From the NCBI RefSeq assembly GCF_051020975.1, contig NW_027478168.1, positions 5,270,001 through 5,334,000 on the forward strand: 64,000 nt of DNA, in the 5' to 3' direction. Numbering within the stretch: the first letter of the stretch is position 1; every line of letters starts with the position of its first letter. Both the position numbers and the translations under genes were made by a program. The stretch comes from Osmia lignaria lignaria. Its lineage: Eukaryota > Arthropoda > Insecta > Hymenoptera > Megachilidae. Of the stretch, positions 32,891 to 46,782 are shown in pieces. The notes under the pieces are model-generated. The model saw only the letters and a list, made by a program, of their open reading frames with translations, was not told the DNA's origin and ran no database searches.

Positions 32891-33814
32891 GCTCGCTTGG
32901 TTTCCGAGATATTTGCAGATTTATCTCAAGGGAAGGGGCCTGAGGGACATATTTCGAGATATTTCTTCTTCTTGTTGTTCTTCTTCTGCACAGCTAAGCT
33001 GGAAGTGGCATTTGCAGCTCGCAGTAGTGCAGAGTTATCTCAAAGAAAGGGGCCACGGTGTTTCTGTACCTCTATTATGTTGGTGCAGCTTCGGAGCTTT
33101 TAAATATCTTGATATATCTCGAGAACTACGCATCTGATCAAAAAATATCATACAACATAAAAAGTAGGAAACTTAATTCTCTACAAAAAAGGTCTCTTAA
33201 CGTTTTGCAATAGCTCGCTTCGTTTCCGAGATATTTGCAGATTTATCTCAAGGGAAGGGTCCTGACGGACATATTTCGAGGTATTTCTTCTTCTTGTTGT
33301 TCTTCTTCTGCACAGCTAAACTGGAAGTGGCATTTCCAGCTCGCAATAGTGCAGAGTTATCCCAAAGAAAGGGGCCACGGTGTTTCTGTATCTCTATTAT
33401 GTTGGTGCGGCTTCGGAACTTTTAAATATCTCGATATATCTCGAAAACTACGCTTCTGATCAAAAAATATCATGGAACATAAATTGTAGGAAACATAATT
33501 CTCTACAAAAAAGGTCTCTTAACATTTTGCCATAGCTCGCTTCGTTTCCGAGATATTTGCAGATTTATCTCAAGGGAAGGGTCCTGATGGACATATTTCG
33601 AGATGTTTCTTCTTCTTGTTGTTCTTCTTCTGCACAGCTAAACTGTAAGTGGCATTTCCAGCTCGCAGTAGTGCAGAGTTGTCTCAAAGAAAGGGGCCAC
33701 GGTGTTTCTGTATCTCTATTATGTTGGTGCGGCTTCGGAACTTTTAAATATCTCGATATATCTCGAAAACTACGCTTCTGATCAAAAAATATCAGAGAAC
33801 GTAAATTGTAGGAA

Positions 33815-34500
33815 ACATAATTCTCTACAAAAAAGGTCTCTTAAGATTTTGCCATAGCTCGCTTCGTTTCCGAGATAATTGCAGATTTATCTCAAGGGAA
33901 GGGGCCTGACGGACATATTTCGAGATATTTCTTCTTCTTGTTGTTCTTCTTCTGCACAGCTAAGCTGGAAGTGGCATTTGCAGCTCGCAATAGTCCAGAG
34001 TTATCTCAAAGAAAGGGGCCACGGTGTTTCTGTATCTCTATTATGTTGGTGCGGCTTCGGAACTTTTAAATATCTTGATATATCTCGAGAACTACGCATC
34101 TGATCAAAAAATATCGTAGAACATAAAAAGTAGGAAACTTAATTCTCTACAAATAAGGTCTCTTAACATATTGCCATAGCTCGCTTCGTTTCCGAGATAT
34201 TTGCAGATTTATCTCAAGGGAAGGGGCCTGACGGACATATTTCGAGATATTTCTTCTTCTTGTTGTTCTTCTTCTGCACAGCTAAGCTGGAAGTGCCATT
34301 TGCAGCGCGCAATAGTGCAGAGTTATCTCAAAGAAACGGGCCACGCTGTTTCTGTATCTCTATTATGTTGGTGCGGCTTCGGAACTTTTAAATATCTTGA
34401 TATATCTCGAGAACTACGCATCTGTTCAAAAAATATCATAGAACATAAAAAGTAGGAATCCTAATTTTCTACAAAAAAGGTCTCTTAACATTTTGCCGTA
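33815..34500 (+). repeat. Two-monomer block, copy B
   Basis: Copy of 32205-32890. It is followed by the CCAGATATTTC monomer at 34523, where copy A is followed by the GCTTGGTTTCC/GAGGGACAT monomer at 32913. Confidence 0.8.
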
Positions 34501-34844
34501 GCTCGCTTCGTTTCCGAGATATTTGCAGATTTATCTCAAGGGAAGGGGCCTGACGGACATATTTCCAGATATTTCTTCTTCTTGTTGTTCTTCTTCTGCA
34601 CAGCTAAGCTGGAAGTGGCATTTGCAGCTCGCAATAGTGCAGAGTTATCTCAAAGAAAGGGGCCACGGTGTTTCTGTATCTCTATTATGTTGGTGCGGCT
34701 TCGGAACTTTTAAATATCTTGATATATCTCGAGAACTACGCATCTGATCAAAAAATATCGTAGAACATAAAAAGTAGGAAACTTAATTCTCTACAAATAA
34801 GGTCTCTTAAGATTTTGCCATAGCTCGCTTGGTTTCCGAGATAT

Positions 34845-35165
34845 TTGCAGATTTATCTCAAGGGAAGGGGCCTGAGGGACATATTTCGAGATATTTCTTC
34901 TTCTTGTTGTTCTTCTTCTGCACAGCTAAGCTGGAAGTGGCATTTGCAGGTCGCAATAGTGCAGAGGTATCTCAAAGAAAGGGGCCACGGTGTTTCTGTA
35001 TCTCTATTATGTTGGTGCCGCTTCGGAACTTTTAAATATCTGGATATATCTCGAGAACTACGCATCTGACCAAAAATATCATAGCACATAAAAAGTAGGA
35101 AACTTAATTCTCTACAAAAAAGGTCTCTTAACATTTTGCCATAGCTCGCTTCGTTTCCGAGATAT
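34845..35165 (+). repeat. 321-bp monomer, deletion type 2, third copy
   Basis: Carries the same CTGACCAAAAATATC deletion and TATCTGGATAT variant. It differs from the other two copies by GCTTGGTTTCC upstream, GAGGTATCTC and AGCACATAAA. Confidence 0.87.
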
Positions 35166-36039
35166 TTGCAGATTTATCCCAAGGGAAGGGGCCTGAGGGA
35201 CATATTTCGAGATATTTCTTCTTCTTGTTGTTCTTCTTCTGCACAGCTAAGCTGGAAGTGGCATTTGCAGCTCGCAGTAGTGCAGAGTTATCTCAAAGAA
35301 AGGGGCCACGGTGTTTCTGTACCTCTATTATGTTGGTGCAGCTTCGGAGCTTTTAAATATCTTGATATATCTCGAGAACTACGCATCTGATCAAAAAATA
35401 TCATACAACATAAAAAGTAGGAAACTTAATTCTCTACAAAAAAGGTCTCTTAACGTTTTGCAATAGCTCGCTTCGTTTCCGAGATATTTGCAGATTTATC
35501 TCAAGGGAAGGGTCCTGACGGACATATTTCGAGATATTTCTTCTTCTTGTTGTTCTTCTTCTGCACAGCTAAGCTGGAAGTGGCATTTGCAGCTCGCAAT
35601 AGTCCAGAGTTATCTCAAAGAAAGGGGCCACGGTGTTTCTGTATCTCTATTATGTTGGTGCGGCTTCGGAACTTTTAAATATCTTGATATATCTCGAGAA
35701 CTACGCATCTGATCAAAAAATATCGTAGAACATAAAAAGTAGGAAACTTAATTCTCTACAAATAAGGTCTCTTAACATTTTGCCATAGCTCGCTTCGTTT
35801 CCGAGATATTTGCAGATTTATCTCAAGGGAAGGGGCCTGAGGGACATATTTCGAGATATTTCTTCTTCTTGTTGTTCTTCTTCTGCACAGCTGAGCTGGA
35901 AGTGGCATTTGCAGGTCGCAATAGTGCAGAGTTATCTCAAAGAAAGGGGCCACGGTGTTTCTGTATCTCTATTATGTTGGTGCGGCTTCGGAACTTTTAA
36001 ATATCTCGATATATCTCGAAAACTGCGCTTCTGATCAAA

Positions 36040-37419
36040 AAATATCAAAGAACGTAAATTGTAGGAAACATAATTCTCTACAAAAAAGGTCTCTTAAGAT
36101 TTTGCCATAGCTCGCTTCGTTTCCGAGATATTTGCAGATTTATCCCAAGGGAAGGGGCCTGAGGGACATATTTCGAGATATTTCTTCTTCTTGTTGTTCT
36201 TCTTCTGCACAGCTAAGCTGGAAGTGGCATTTGCAGCTCGCAGTAGTGCAGAGTTATCTCAAAGAAAGGGGCCACGGTGTTTCTGTACCTCTATTATGTT
36301 GGTGCAGCTTCGGAGCTTTTAAATATCTTGATATATCTCGAGAACTACGCTTCTGATCAAAAAATATCATATAACATAAAAAGTAGGAAACTTAATTCTC
36401 TACAAAAAAGGTCTCTTAACATTTTGCCGTAGCTCGCTTCGTTTCCGAGATATTTGCAGATTTATCTCAAGGGAAGGGGCCTGACGGACATATTTCCAGA
36501 TATTTCTTCTTCTTGTTGTTCTTCTTCTGCACAGCTAAGCTGGAAGTGGCATTTGCAGCTCGCAATAGTGCAGAGTTATCTCAAAGAAAGGGGCCACGGT
36601 GTTTCTGTATCTCTATTATGTTGGTGCGGCTTCGGAACTTTTAAATATCTTGATATATCTCGAAAACTACGCTTCTGATCACAAAATATCAGAGAACGTA
36701 AATTGTAGGAAACATAATTCTCTACAAAAAAGGTCTCTTAAGATTTTGCCATAGCTCGCTTCGTTTCCGAGATAATTGCAGATTTATCTCAAGGGAAGGG
36801 GCCTGACGGACATATTTCGAGATATTTCTTCTTCTTGTTGTTCTTCTTCTGCACAGCTAAGCTGGAAGTGGCATTTGCAGCTCGCAATAGTCCAGAGTTA
36901 TCTCAAAGAAAGGGGCCACGGTGTTTCTGTATCTCTATTATGTTGGTGCGGCTTCGGAACTTTTAAATATCTCGATATATCTCGAAAACTACGCTTCTGA
37001 TCAAAAAATATCAGAGAACGTAAATTGTAGGAAACATAATTCTCTACAAAAAAGGTCTCTTAAGATTTTGCCATAGCTCGCTTCGTTTCCGAGATATTTG
37101 CAGATTTATCCCAAGGGAAGGGGCCTGAGGGACATATTTCGAGATATTTCTTCTTCTTGTTGTTCTTCTTCTGCACAGCTAAGCTGGAAGTGGCATTTGC
37201 AGCTCGCAGTAGTGCAGAGTTATCTCAAAGAAAGGGGCCACGGTGTTTCTGTACCTCTATTATGTTGGTGCAGCTTCGGAGCTTTTAAATATCTTGATAT
37301 ATCTCGAGAACTACGCTTCTGATCAAAAAATATCATATAACATAAAAAGTAGGAAACTTAATTCTCTACAAAAAAGGTCTCTTAACGTTTTGCAATAGCT
37401 CGCTTCGTTTCCGAGATAT
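36040..37419 (+). repeat. Monomer repeated at a three-monomer (966-bp) step
   Basis: The monomer at 36132 (TTATCCCAAGG, GAGGGACAT, CGCAGTAGTG, CTTCGGAGC, ATCATATAACAT) is repeated at 37098 with the same upstream tail (GAACGTAAATTG, TTAAGATTTTG). A close relative lies at 35166, also 966 bp away. The intervening pair of monomers (36454, 36776) is not repeated. Confidence 0.78.
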
Positions 37420-38364
37420 TTGCAGATTTATCTCAAGGGAAGGGTCCTGACGGACATATTTCGAGATATTTCTTCTTCTTGTTGTTCTTCTTCTGCACAG
37501 CTAAACTGGAAGTGGCATTTCCAGCTCGCAATAGTGCAGAGTTATCCCAAAGAGAGGGGCCACGGTGTTTCTGTATCTCTATTATGTTGGTGCGGCTTCG
37601 GAACTTTTAAATATCTCGATATATCTCGAAAACTACGCTTCTGATCAAAAAATATCATGGAACATAAATTGTAGGAAACATAATTCTCTACAAAAAAGGT
37701 CTCTTAAGATTTTGCCATAGCTCGCTTCGTTTCCGAGATAATTGCAGATTTATCTCAAGGGAAGGGGCCTGACGGACATATTTCGAGATATTTCTTCTTC
37801 TTGTTGTTCTTCTTCTGCACAGCTAAGCTGGAAGTGGCATTTGCAGCTCGCAGTAGTGCAGAGTTATCTCAAAGAAAGGGGCCACGGTGTTTCTGTATCT
37901 CTATTATGTTGGTGCGGCTTCGGGACTTTTAAATATCTTGATATATCTCGAGAACTACGCATCTGATCAAAAAATATCGTAGAACATAAAAAGTAGGAAA
38001 CTTAATTCTCTACAAAAAAGGTCTCTTAACATTTTGCCGTAGCTCGCTTCGTTTCCGAGATATTTGCAGATTTAGCCCAAGGGAAGGGGCCTGACGGACA
38101 TATTTCGAGATATTTCTTCTTCTTGTTGTTCTTCTTCTGCACAGCTAAGCTGGAAGTGGCATTTGCAGCTCGCAGTAGTGCAGAGTTATCTCAAAGAAAG
38201 GGGCCACGGTGTTTCTGTATCTCTATTATGTTGGTGCGGCTGCGGAGCTTTTAAATATCTTGATATATCTCGAGAACTACGCATCTGATCAAAAAATATC
38301 ATAGAACATAAAAAGTAGGAAACTTAATTCTCTACAAAAAAGGTCTCTGAACATTTTGCCATAG

Positions 38365-38965
38365 CTCGCTTCGTTTCCGAGATATTTGCAGATTTATCTC
38401 AAGGGAAGGGGCCTGACGGACATATTTCGAGATATTTCTTCTTCTTGTTGTTCTTCTTCTGCACAGCTAAGCTGGAAGTGGCATTTGCAGCTCGCAGTAG
38501 TGCAGAGTTATCTCAAAGAAAGGGGCCACGGTGTTTCTGTATCTCTATTATGTTGGTGCGGCTTCGGAACTTTTAAATATCTTGATATATCTCGAGAACT
38601 ACGCATCTGATCAAAAAATATCATAGAACATAAAAAGTAGGAAACTTAATTCTCTACAAAAAAGGTCTCTTAACATTTTGCCATAGCTCGCTTCGTTTCC
38701 GAGATATTTGCAGATTTATCTCAAGGGAAGGGGCCTGACGGACATATTTCGAGATATTTCTTCTTCTTGTTGTTCTTCTTCTGCACAGCTAAGCTGGAAG
38801 TGGCATTTGCAGCGCGCAATAGTGCAGAGTTATCTCAAAGAAAGGGGCCACGGTGTTTCTGTATCTCTATTATGTTGGTGCGGTTTCGGAACTTTTAAAT
38901 ATCTTGATATATCTGGAGAACTACGCATCTGATCAAAAAATATCGTAGAACATAAAAAGTAGGAA
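38365..38965 (+). repeat. Two-monomer block, copy A (offset 2576 bp)
   Basis: The monomers at 38386 and 38708 (GCAGCGCGCAATAG, GCGGTTTCGG, ATCTGGAGAAC, ATATCGTAG) recur at 40962 and 41284. The tails then differ: GGAATCCTAATTTTC after copy A, CTACAAATAAGG after copy B. Confidence 0.8.
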
Positions 38966-40940
38966 TCCTAATTTTCTACAAAAAAGGTCTCTTAACATTT
39001 TGCCGTAGCTCGCTTCGTTTCCGAGATATTTGCAGATTTATCTCAAGGGAAGGGGCCTGACGGACATATTTCCAGATATTTCTTCTTCTTGTTGTTCTTC
39101 TTCTGCACAGCTAAGCTGGAAGTGGCGTTTGCAGCTCGCAATAGTGCAGAGTTATCTCAAAGAAAGGGGCCACGGTGTTTCTGTATCTCTATTATGTTGG
39201 TGCGGTTTCGGAACTTTTAAATATCTTGATATATCTGGAGAACTACGCATCTGATCAAAAAATATCGTAGAACATAAAAAGTAGGAAACTTAATTCTCTA
39301 CAAATAAGGTCTCTTAACATTTTGACATAGCTCGCTTGGTTTCCGAGATATTTGCAGATTTATCTCAAGGGAAGGGGCCTGAGGGACATATTTCGAGATA
39401 TTTCTTCTTCTTGTTGTTCTTCTTCTGCACAGCTAAGCTGGAAGTGGCATTTGCAGGTCGCAATAGTGCAGAGTTATCTCAAAGAAAGGGGCCACGGTGT
39501 TTCTGTATCTCTATTATGTTGGTGCCGCTTCGGAACTTTTAAATATCTGGATATATGTCGAGAACTACGCATCTGATCAAAAAATATCATAGAACATAAA
39601 AAGTAGGAAACTTAATTCTCTACAAAAAAGGTCTCTTAACATTTTGCCATAGCTCGCTTCGTTTCCGAGATATTTGCAGATTTATCCCAAGGGAAGGGGC
39701 CTGACGGACATATTTCGAGATATTTCTTCTTCTTGTTGTTCTTCTTCTGCACAGCTAAGCTGGAAGTGGCATTTGCAGCTCGCAGTAGTGCAGAGTTATC
39801 TCAAAGAAAGGGGCCACGGTGTTTCTGTATCTCTATTATGTTGGTGCGGCTGCGGAGCTTTTAAATATCTTGATATATCTCGAGAACTACGCATCTGATC
39901 AAAAAATATCATAGAACATAAAAAGTAGGAAACTTAATTCTCTACAAAAAAGGTCTCTGAACATTTTGCCATAGCTCGCTTCGTTTCCGAGATATTTGCA
40001 GATTTATCTCAAGGGAAGGGGCCTGACGGACATATTTCGAGATATTTCTTCTTCTTGTTGTTCTTCTTCTGCACAGCTAAGCTGGAAGAGCCATTTGCAG
40101 CGCGCAATAGTGCAGAGTTATCTCAAAGAAAGGGGCCACGGTGTTTCTGTATCTCTATTATGTTGGTGCGGCTTCGGAACTTTTAAATATCTTGATATTT
40201 CTCGAGAACTACGCATCTGGTCAAAAAATATCATAGAACATAAAAAGTAGGAATCCTAATTTTCTACAAAAAAGGTCTCTTAACATTTTGCCGTAGCTCG
40301 CTTCGTTTCCGAGATATTTGCAGATTTATCTCAAGGGAAGGGGCCTGACGGACATATTTCCAGATATTTCTTCTTCTTGTTGTTCTTCTTCTGCACAGCT
40401 AAGCTGGAAGTGGCATTTGCAGCTCGCAATAGTGCAGAGTTATCTCAAAGAAAGGGGCCACGGTGTTTCTGTATCTCTATTATGTTGGTGCGGCATCGGA
40501 ACTTTTAAATATCTTGATATATCTCGAGAACTACGCATCTGATCAAAAAATATCGTAGAACATAAAAAGTCGGAAACTTAATTCTCTACAAATAAGGTCT
40601 CTTAACATTTTGCGATAGCTCGCTTGGTTTCCGAGATATTTGCAGATTTATCTCAAGGGAAGGGGCCTGAGGGACATATTTCGAGATATTTCTTCTTCTT
40701 GTTGTTCTTCTTCTGCACAGCTAAGCTGGAAGTGGCATTTGCAGGTCGCAATAGTGCAGAGTTATCTCAAAGAAAGGGGCCACGGTGTTTCTGTATCTCT
40801 ATTATGTTGGTGCGGCTTCGGAACTTTTAAATATCTCGATATATCTCGAAAACTACGCTTCTGATCAAAAAATATCAGAGAACGTAAATTGTAGGAAACA
40901 TAATTCTCTACAAAAAAGGTCTCTTAACATTTTGCCATAG

Positions 40941-41541
40941 CTCGCTTCGTTTCCGAGATATTTGCAGATTTATCTCAAGGGAAGGGGCCTGACGGACATA
41001 TTTCGAGATATTTCTTCTTCTTGTTGTTCTTCTTCTGCACAGCTAAGCTGGAAGTGGCATTTGCAGCTCGCAGTAGTGCAGAGTTATCTCAAAGAAAGGG
41101 GCCACGGTGTTTCTGTATCTCTATTATGTTGGTGCGGCTTCGGAACTTTTAAATATCTTGATATATCTCGAGAACTACGCATCTGATCAAAAAATATCAT
41201 AGAACATAAAAAGTAGGAAACTTAATTCTCTACAAAAAAGGTCTCTTAACATTTTGCCATAGCTCGCTTCGTTTCCGAGATATTTGCAGATTTATCTCAA
41301 GGGAAGGGGCCTGACGGACATATTTCGAGATATTTCTTCTTCTTGTTGTTCTTCTTCTGCACAGCTAAGCTGGAAGTGGCATTTGCAGCGCGCAATAGTG
41401 CAGAGTTATCTCAAAGAAAGGGGCCACGGTGTTTCTGTATCTCTATTATGTTGGTGCGGTTTCGGAACTTTTAAATATCTTGATATATCTGGAGAACTAC
41501 GCATCTGATCAAAAAATATCGTAGAACATAAAAAGTAGGAA
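40941..41541 (+). repeat. Two-monomer block, copy B
   Basis: Copy of 38365-38965, eight monomers downstream. The following tail (CTACAAATAAGG, AACATCTTGCC, GCTTGGTTTCC) is itself repeated 966 bp further on, before 42572. Confidence 0.8.
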
Positions 41542-43561
41542 ACTTAATTCTCTACAAATAAGGTCTCTTAACATCTTGCCATAGCTCGCTTGGTTTCCGA
41601 GATATTTGCAGATTTATCTCAAGGGAAGGGGCCTGACGGACATATTTCCAGATATTTCTTCTTCTTGTTGTTCTTCTTCTGCACAGCTAAGCTGGAAGTG
41701 GCGTTTGCAGCTCGCAATAGTGCAGAGTTATCTCAAAGAAAGGGGCCACGGTGTTTCTGTATCTGTATTATGTTGGTGCGGCTTCGGAACTTTTAAATAT
41801 CTTGATATATCTCGAGAACTACGCATCTGATCAAAAAATATCATAGAACATAAAAAGTAGGAAACCTAATTTTCTACAAAAAAGGTCGCTTAACATTTTG
41901 CCGTAGCTCGCTTCGTTTCCGAGATATTTGCAGATTTATCTCAAGTGAAGGGGCCTGACGGACATATTTCGAAATATTTCTTATTCTTGTTGTTCTTCTT
42001 CTGCACAGCTAAGCTGGAAGTGGCATTTGCAGCTCGCAATAGTGCAGAGTTATCTCAAAGAAAGGGGCCACGGTGTTTCTGTACCTCTATTATGTTGGTG
42101 CAGCTTCGTAGCTTTTAAATATCTTGATATATCTCGAGAACTACGCATCTGATCAAAAAATATCATAGAACATATAAAGTACGAAAATTAATTCTCTACA
42201 AAAAAGGTCTCTTAACGTTTTGCAATAGCTCGCTTCGCTTCCGAGATATTTGCAGATTTATCTCAAGGGAAGGGTCCTGACGGACATATTTCGAGATATT
42301 TCTTCTTCTTGTTGTTCTTCTTCTGCACAGCTAAACTGGAAGTGGCATTTCCAGCTCGCAATAGTGCAGAGTTATCTCAAAGAAAGGGGCCACGGTGTTT
42401 CTGTATCTCTATTATGTTGGTGCGGTTTCGGAACTTTTAAATATCTTGATATATCTCGAGAACTACGCATCTGATCAAAAAATATCGTAGAACATAAAAA
42501 GTAGGAAACTTAATTCTCTACAAATAAGGTCTCTTAACATCTTGCCATAGCTCGCTTGGTTTCCGAGATATTTGCAGATTTATCTCAAGGGAAGGGGCCT
42601 GACGGACATATTTCCAGATATTTCTTCTTCTTGTTGTTCTTCTTCTGCACAGCTAAGCTGGAAGTGGCGTTTGCAGCTCGCAATAGTGCAGAGTTATCTC
42701 AAAGAAAGGGGCCACGGTGTTTCTGTACCTCTATTATGTTGGTGCAGCTTCGGAGCTTTTAAATATCTTGATATATCTCGAAAACTACGCTTCTGATCAA
42801 AAAATATCATAGAACATAAATTGTAGGAAACATAATTCTCTACAAAAAAGGTCTCCCAACATTTTGCCATAGCTCGCTTCGTTTCCGAGATATTTGCAGA
42901 TTTATCTCAAGGGAAGGGTCCTGATGGACATATTTCGAGATATTTCTTCTTCTTGTTGTTCTTCTTCTGCACAGCTAAGCTGGAAGTGCCATTTGCAGGT
43001 CGCAATAGTGCAGAGTTATCTCAAAGAAAGGGGCCACGGTGTTTCTGTATCTCTATTATGTTGGTGCGGCTTCGGAACTTTTAAATATCTTGATATATCT
43101 CGAGAACTACGCATCTGATCAAAAAATATCGTAGAACATAAAAAGTAGGAAACTTAATTCTCTACAAATAAGGTCTCTTAACATTTTGCCATAGCTCGCT
43201 TGGTTTCCGAGATATTTGCAGATTTATCTCAAGGGAAGGGGCCTGAGGGACATATTTCGAGATATTTCTTCTTCTTGTTGTTCTTCTTCTGCACAGCTAA
43301 GCTGGAAGTGGCATTTGCAGCTCGCAATAGTGCAGAGTTACCTCAAAGAAAGGGGCCACGGTGTTTCTGTATCTCTATTTTGTTGGTGCCGCTTCGGAAC
43401 TTTTAAATATCTGGATATATCTCGAGAACTACGCATCTGATCAAAAAATATCATAGAACATAAAAAGTAGGAAACTTAATTCTCTACAAAAAAGGTCTCT
43501 GAACATTTTGCCATAGCTCGCTTCGTTTCCGAGATATTTGCAGATTTATCTCAAGGGAAGG

Positions 43562-46500
43562 GGCCTGACGGACATATTTCGAGATATTTCTTCTTCTTGT
43601 TGTTCTTCTTCTGCACAGCTAAGCTGGAAGTGGCATTTGCAGCTCGCAGTAGTGCAGAGTTATCTCAAAGAAAGGGGCCACGGTGTTTCTGTATCTCTAT
43701 TATGTTGGTGCGGCTTCGGAACTTTTAAATATCTTGCTATATCTCGAGAACTACGCATCTGATCAAAAAATATCATAGAACATAAAAAGTAGGAAACTTA
43801 ATTCTCTACAAAAAAGGTCTCTTAACATTTTGCCATAGCTCGCTCCGTTTCCGAGATATTTGCAGATTTATCTCAAGGGAAGGGGCCTAACGGACATATT
43901 TCGAGATATTTCTTCTTCTTGTTGTTCTTCTTCGGCACAGCTAAACTGGAAGTGGCATTTCCAGCTCGCAATAGTGCGGAGTTATCTCAAAGAAAGGGGC
44001 CACGGTGTTTCTGTATCTCTATTATGTTGGTGCGGCTTCGGAACTTTTAAATATCTTGATATATCTCGAGAACTACGCGTCTGATCAAAAAATATCATAG
44101 AACATAAAAAGTAGGAAACATAATTCTGTACAAAAAAGGTCTCCTAACATTTTGCCATAGCTCGCTTCGTTTCCGAGATATTTGCAGATTTATCTCAAGG
44201 GAAGGGGCCTGACGGACATATTTCGAGATATTTCTTCCTCTTGTTGTTCTTCTTCTGCACAGCTAAGCTGGAAGTGGCATTTGCGGCTCGCACTAGTGCA
44301 CAGTTATCTCAAAGAAAGGGGCCACGGTGTTTCTGTATCTCTATTATGTTGGTGCGGCTTCGGAACCTTTAAATATCGCGATATATCTCGAAAACTACGC
44401 TTCTGATCAAAAAATATCATAGAACATAAATTGTAGGAAACTTAATTCTCTACAAAAAAGGTCTCTTAAGATTTTGCCACAGCTCTCTTCGTTTCCGAGA
44501 TATTTGCAGATTTATCTCAAGGGAAGGGGCCTGACGGACATATTTCGAGATACTTCTTCTTCTTGTTGTTCTTCTTCTACACAGCTAAGCTGGAGGTGGC
44601 ATTTACAGCTCGCAATAGTGCAGAGTTATCTCAAAGAAAGGGGCCACGGTGTTTCTGTATCTCTATTATGTTGGTGCGGCTTCGGAACTTTTAAATATCT
44701 TAATATATCTCGAGAACTACGCATCTGATCAAAAAATATCATAGAACATAAAAAGTAGGAAACATAATTCTGTACAAAAAAGGTCTCTTAACATTTTGCC
44801 ATAGCTCGCTTCGTTTCCGAGATATTTGCATATTTATCTCAAGGGAAGGGGCCTGACGGACATATTTCGAGATATTTCTTCTTCTTGTTGTTCTTCTTCT
44901 GTACAGCTAAGCTGGAAGTGGCATTTGCGGCTCGCACTAGTGCAGAGTTATCTCAAAGAAAGGGGCCACGGTGTTTCTGTATCTCTATTATGTTGGTGCG
45001 GCTTCGGAACTTTTAAATATCTTGATATATCTCGAGAACTACGCATCTGATCAAAAAATATCATAGAACATAAAAAGTAGGAAACATAATTTTCTACAAA
45101 AAAGGTCTCTTAACATTTTGCCATAGCTCGCTTCGTTTCCGAGATATTTGCAGATTTATCTCAAGGGAAGGCGCCTGACGGACATATTTCGAGATATTTC
45201 TTCTTCTTGTTGTTCTTTTTCTGCACAGCTAAGCTGGAAGTGGCATTTGCGGCTCGCACTAGTGCAGAGTTATCTCAAAGAAAGGGGCCACGGTGTTTCT
45301 GTATCCCTATTATGTTGGTGCGGCTTCGGAACTTTTAAATATCTCGATATATCTCGAAAACTACGCTTCTGATCAAAAAATATCATAGAACATAAATTAT
45401 AGGAAACATAATTCTCTACAAAAAACGTCTCTTAACATTTTGCCATAGCTCGCTTCGTTTCCGAGATATTTGCAGATTCAGCTCAAAGGAACTGGCCTGA
45501 CGGACATATTTCGAGATATTTCTTCTTCTTGTTGTTCTTCTTCTGCACAGCTAAGCTGGAAGTGGCATTTACAGCTCGCAATAGTGCAGAGTTATCTCAA
45601 AGAAAGGGGCCACGGTGTTTCTGTATCTCTATTATGTTGGTGCGGCTTCGGAACTTTTAAATATCTCGATATATCTCGAAAACTACGCTTCTGATCAAAA
45701 AATATCATAGAAGATAAATTGTAGGAAACATAATTCTCTACAAAAAAGGTCTCTTAACATTTTGCCATAGCTCGCTTCGTTTCCGAGATATTTGCAGATT
45801 TATCTCAAGGGAAGGGGCCTGACGGACATATTTCGAGATATTTCTTCTTCTTGTTGTTCTTCTTCTGCACAGCTAAGCTGAAAGTGGCATTTGCAGCTCG
45901 CAATAGTGCAGAGTTATCTCAAAGAAAGGGGCCACGGTGTTTCTGTATCTCTATTATGTTGGTGCGGCTTCGGAACTTTTAAATATCTTGATATATCTCG
46001 AGAACTACGCATCTGATCGGAAAATATCATAGAAGATAAAAAGTAGGAAACTTAATTCTCTACAAAAACGGTCTCTTAACATTTTGCCATAGCTCGCTTC
46101 GTTTCCGAGATATTTGCAGATTTATCTCAAGGTAAGGGGCCTGACGGACATATTTCGAGATATTTCTTCTTCTTGTTGTTCTTCTTCTGCACAGCTAAGC
46201 TGGAAGTGGCATTTGCAGCTCGCAATAGTGCATAGTTATCTGAAAGAAAGGGGCCACGGTGTTTCTGTATCTCTATTATGTTGGTGCGGCTTCGGAACTT
46301 TCAAATATGTTGATATATCTCGAGAACTACGCATCTGATCAAAAAATATCATAGAACATAAAAAGTAGGAAACTCAATTCTCTACAAAAAAGGTCTCTTA
46401 ACATTTTGCAATAGCTCGCTTCGTTTCCGAGATATTTGCAGATTTATCTCAAGGGAAGGTGCCTGACGGACATATTTCGAGATATTTCTTCTTCTTGTTG

Positions 46501-46632
46501 TTCTTGTTCTGCACAGCTAAGCTGGAAGTGGCATTTGCGGCTCGCACTAGTGCAGAGTTATCTCAAAGAAAGGGGCCACGGTGTTTCTGTATCTCTATTA
46601 TGTTGGTGCGGCTTCGGAACTTTTAAATATCT
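43562..46632 (+). repeat. Tandem 10-monomer higher-order unit, copy A
   Basis: Ten consecutive monomers (43538 to 46436) recur in order 3220 bp downstream. Monomer-specific marks include ATCTTGCTATATC, CTTCGGCACAGC with AGTGCGGAG, GCACAGTTATC with AAATATCGCG, TTTGCCACAGC with GATACTTC, TCTGTACAGC, GAAGGCGCC, ATAAATTATAGG, CTGATCGGAAAA, and CTTTCAAATATG. I saw no difference between the copies in the stretches compared. Confidence 0.92.
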
Positions 46633-46782
46633 TGATATATCTCGAGAACTACGCATCTGATCAAAAAATATCATAGAACATATAAAGTACGAAAATTAAT
46701 TCTCTACAAAAAAGGTCTCTTAACGTTTTGCAATAGCTCGCTTCGCTTCCGAGATATTTGCAGATTTATCTCAAGGGAAGGG
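46633..46782 (+). repeat. Short patch of 42.2-kb type between the two 10-monomer copies
   Basis: The tail here reads ACATATAAAGTACGAAAATT, AACGTTTTGCAATAG and CTTCGCTTCC. The same rare combination occurs only at about 42170-42240, 14 monomers upstream. The sequence before (46436 body) and after (43538-type body, GAAGGGGCC) is of other types. A patch of at most about 150 bp is therefore bounded by two switches. Confidence 0.8.

Larger units (their letters stand above)
27650..43520 (+). repeat. Domain III: private subfamilies and short block duplications
   Basis: About 49 monomers. They are marked by variants absent or nearly absent elsewhere: CCTGAGGGACAT, CTACAAATAAGG, ATATCGTAGAAC, AGTCCAGAG, GATAATTGCAG, TTAAGATTTTGCC, GAACGTAAATTG, GGAATCCTAATTTTC, TTGCCGTAGC, GCTTGGTTTCC, and CTTCGGAGC or CTGCGGAGC. 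A copy of domain II sequence (29290-30868) is embedded in it. No Q units occur. Confidence 0.8.
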
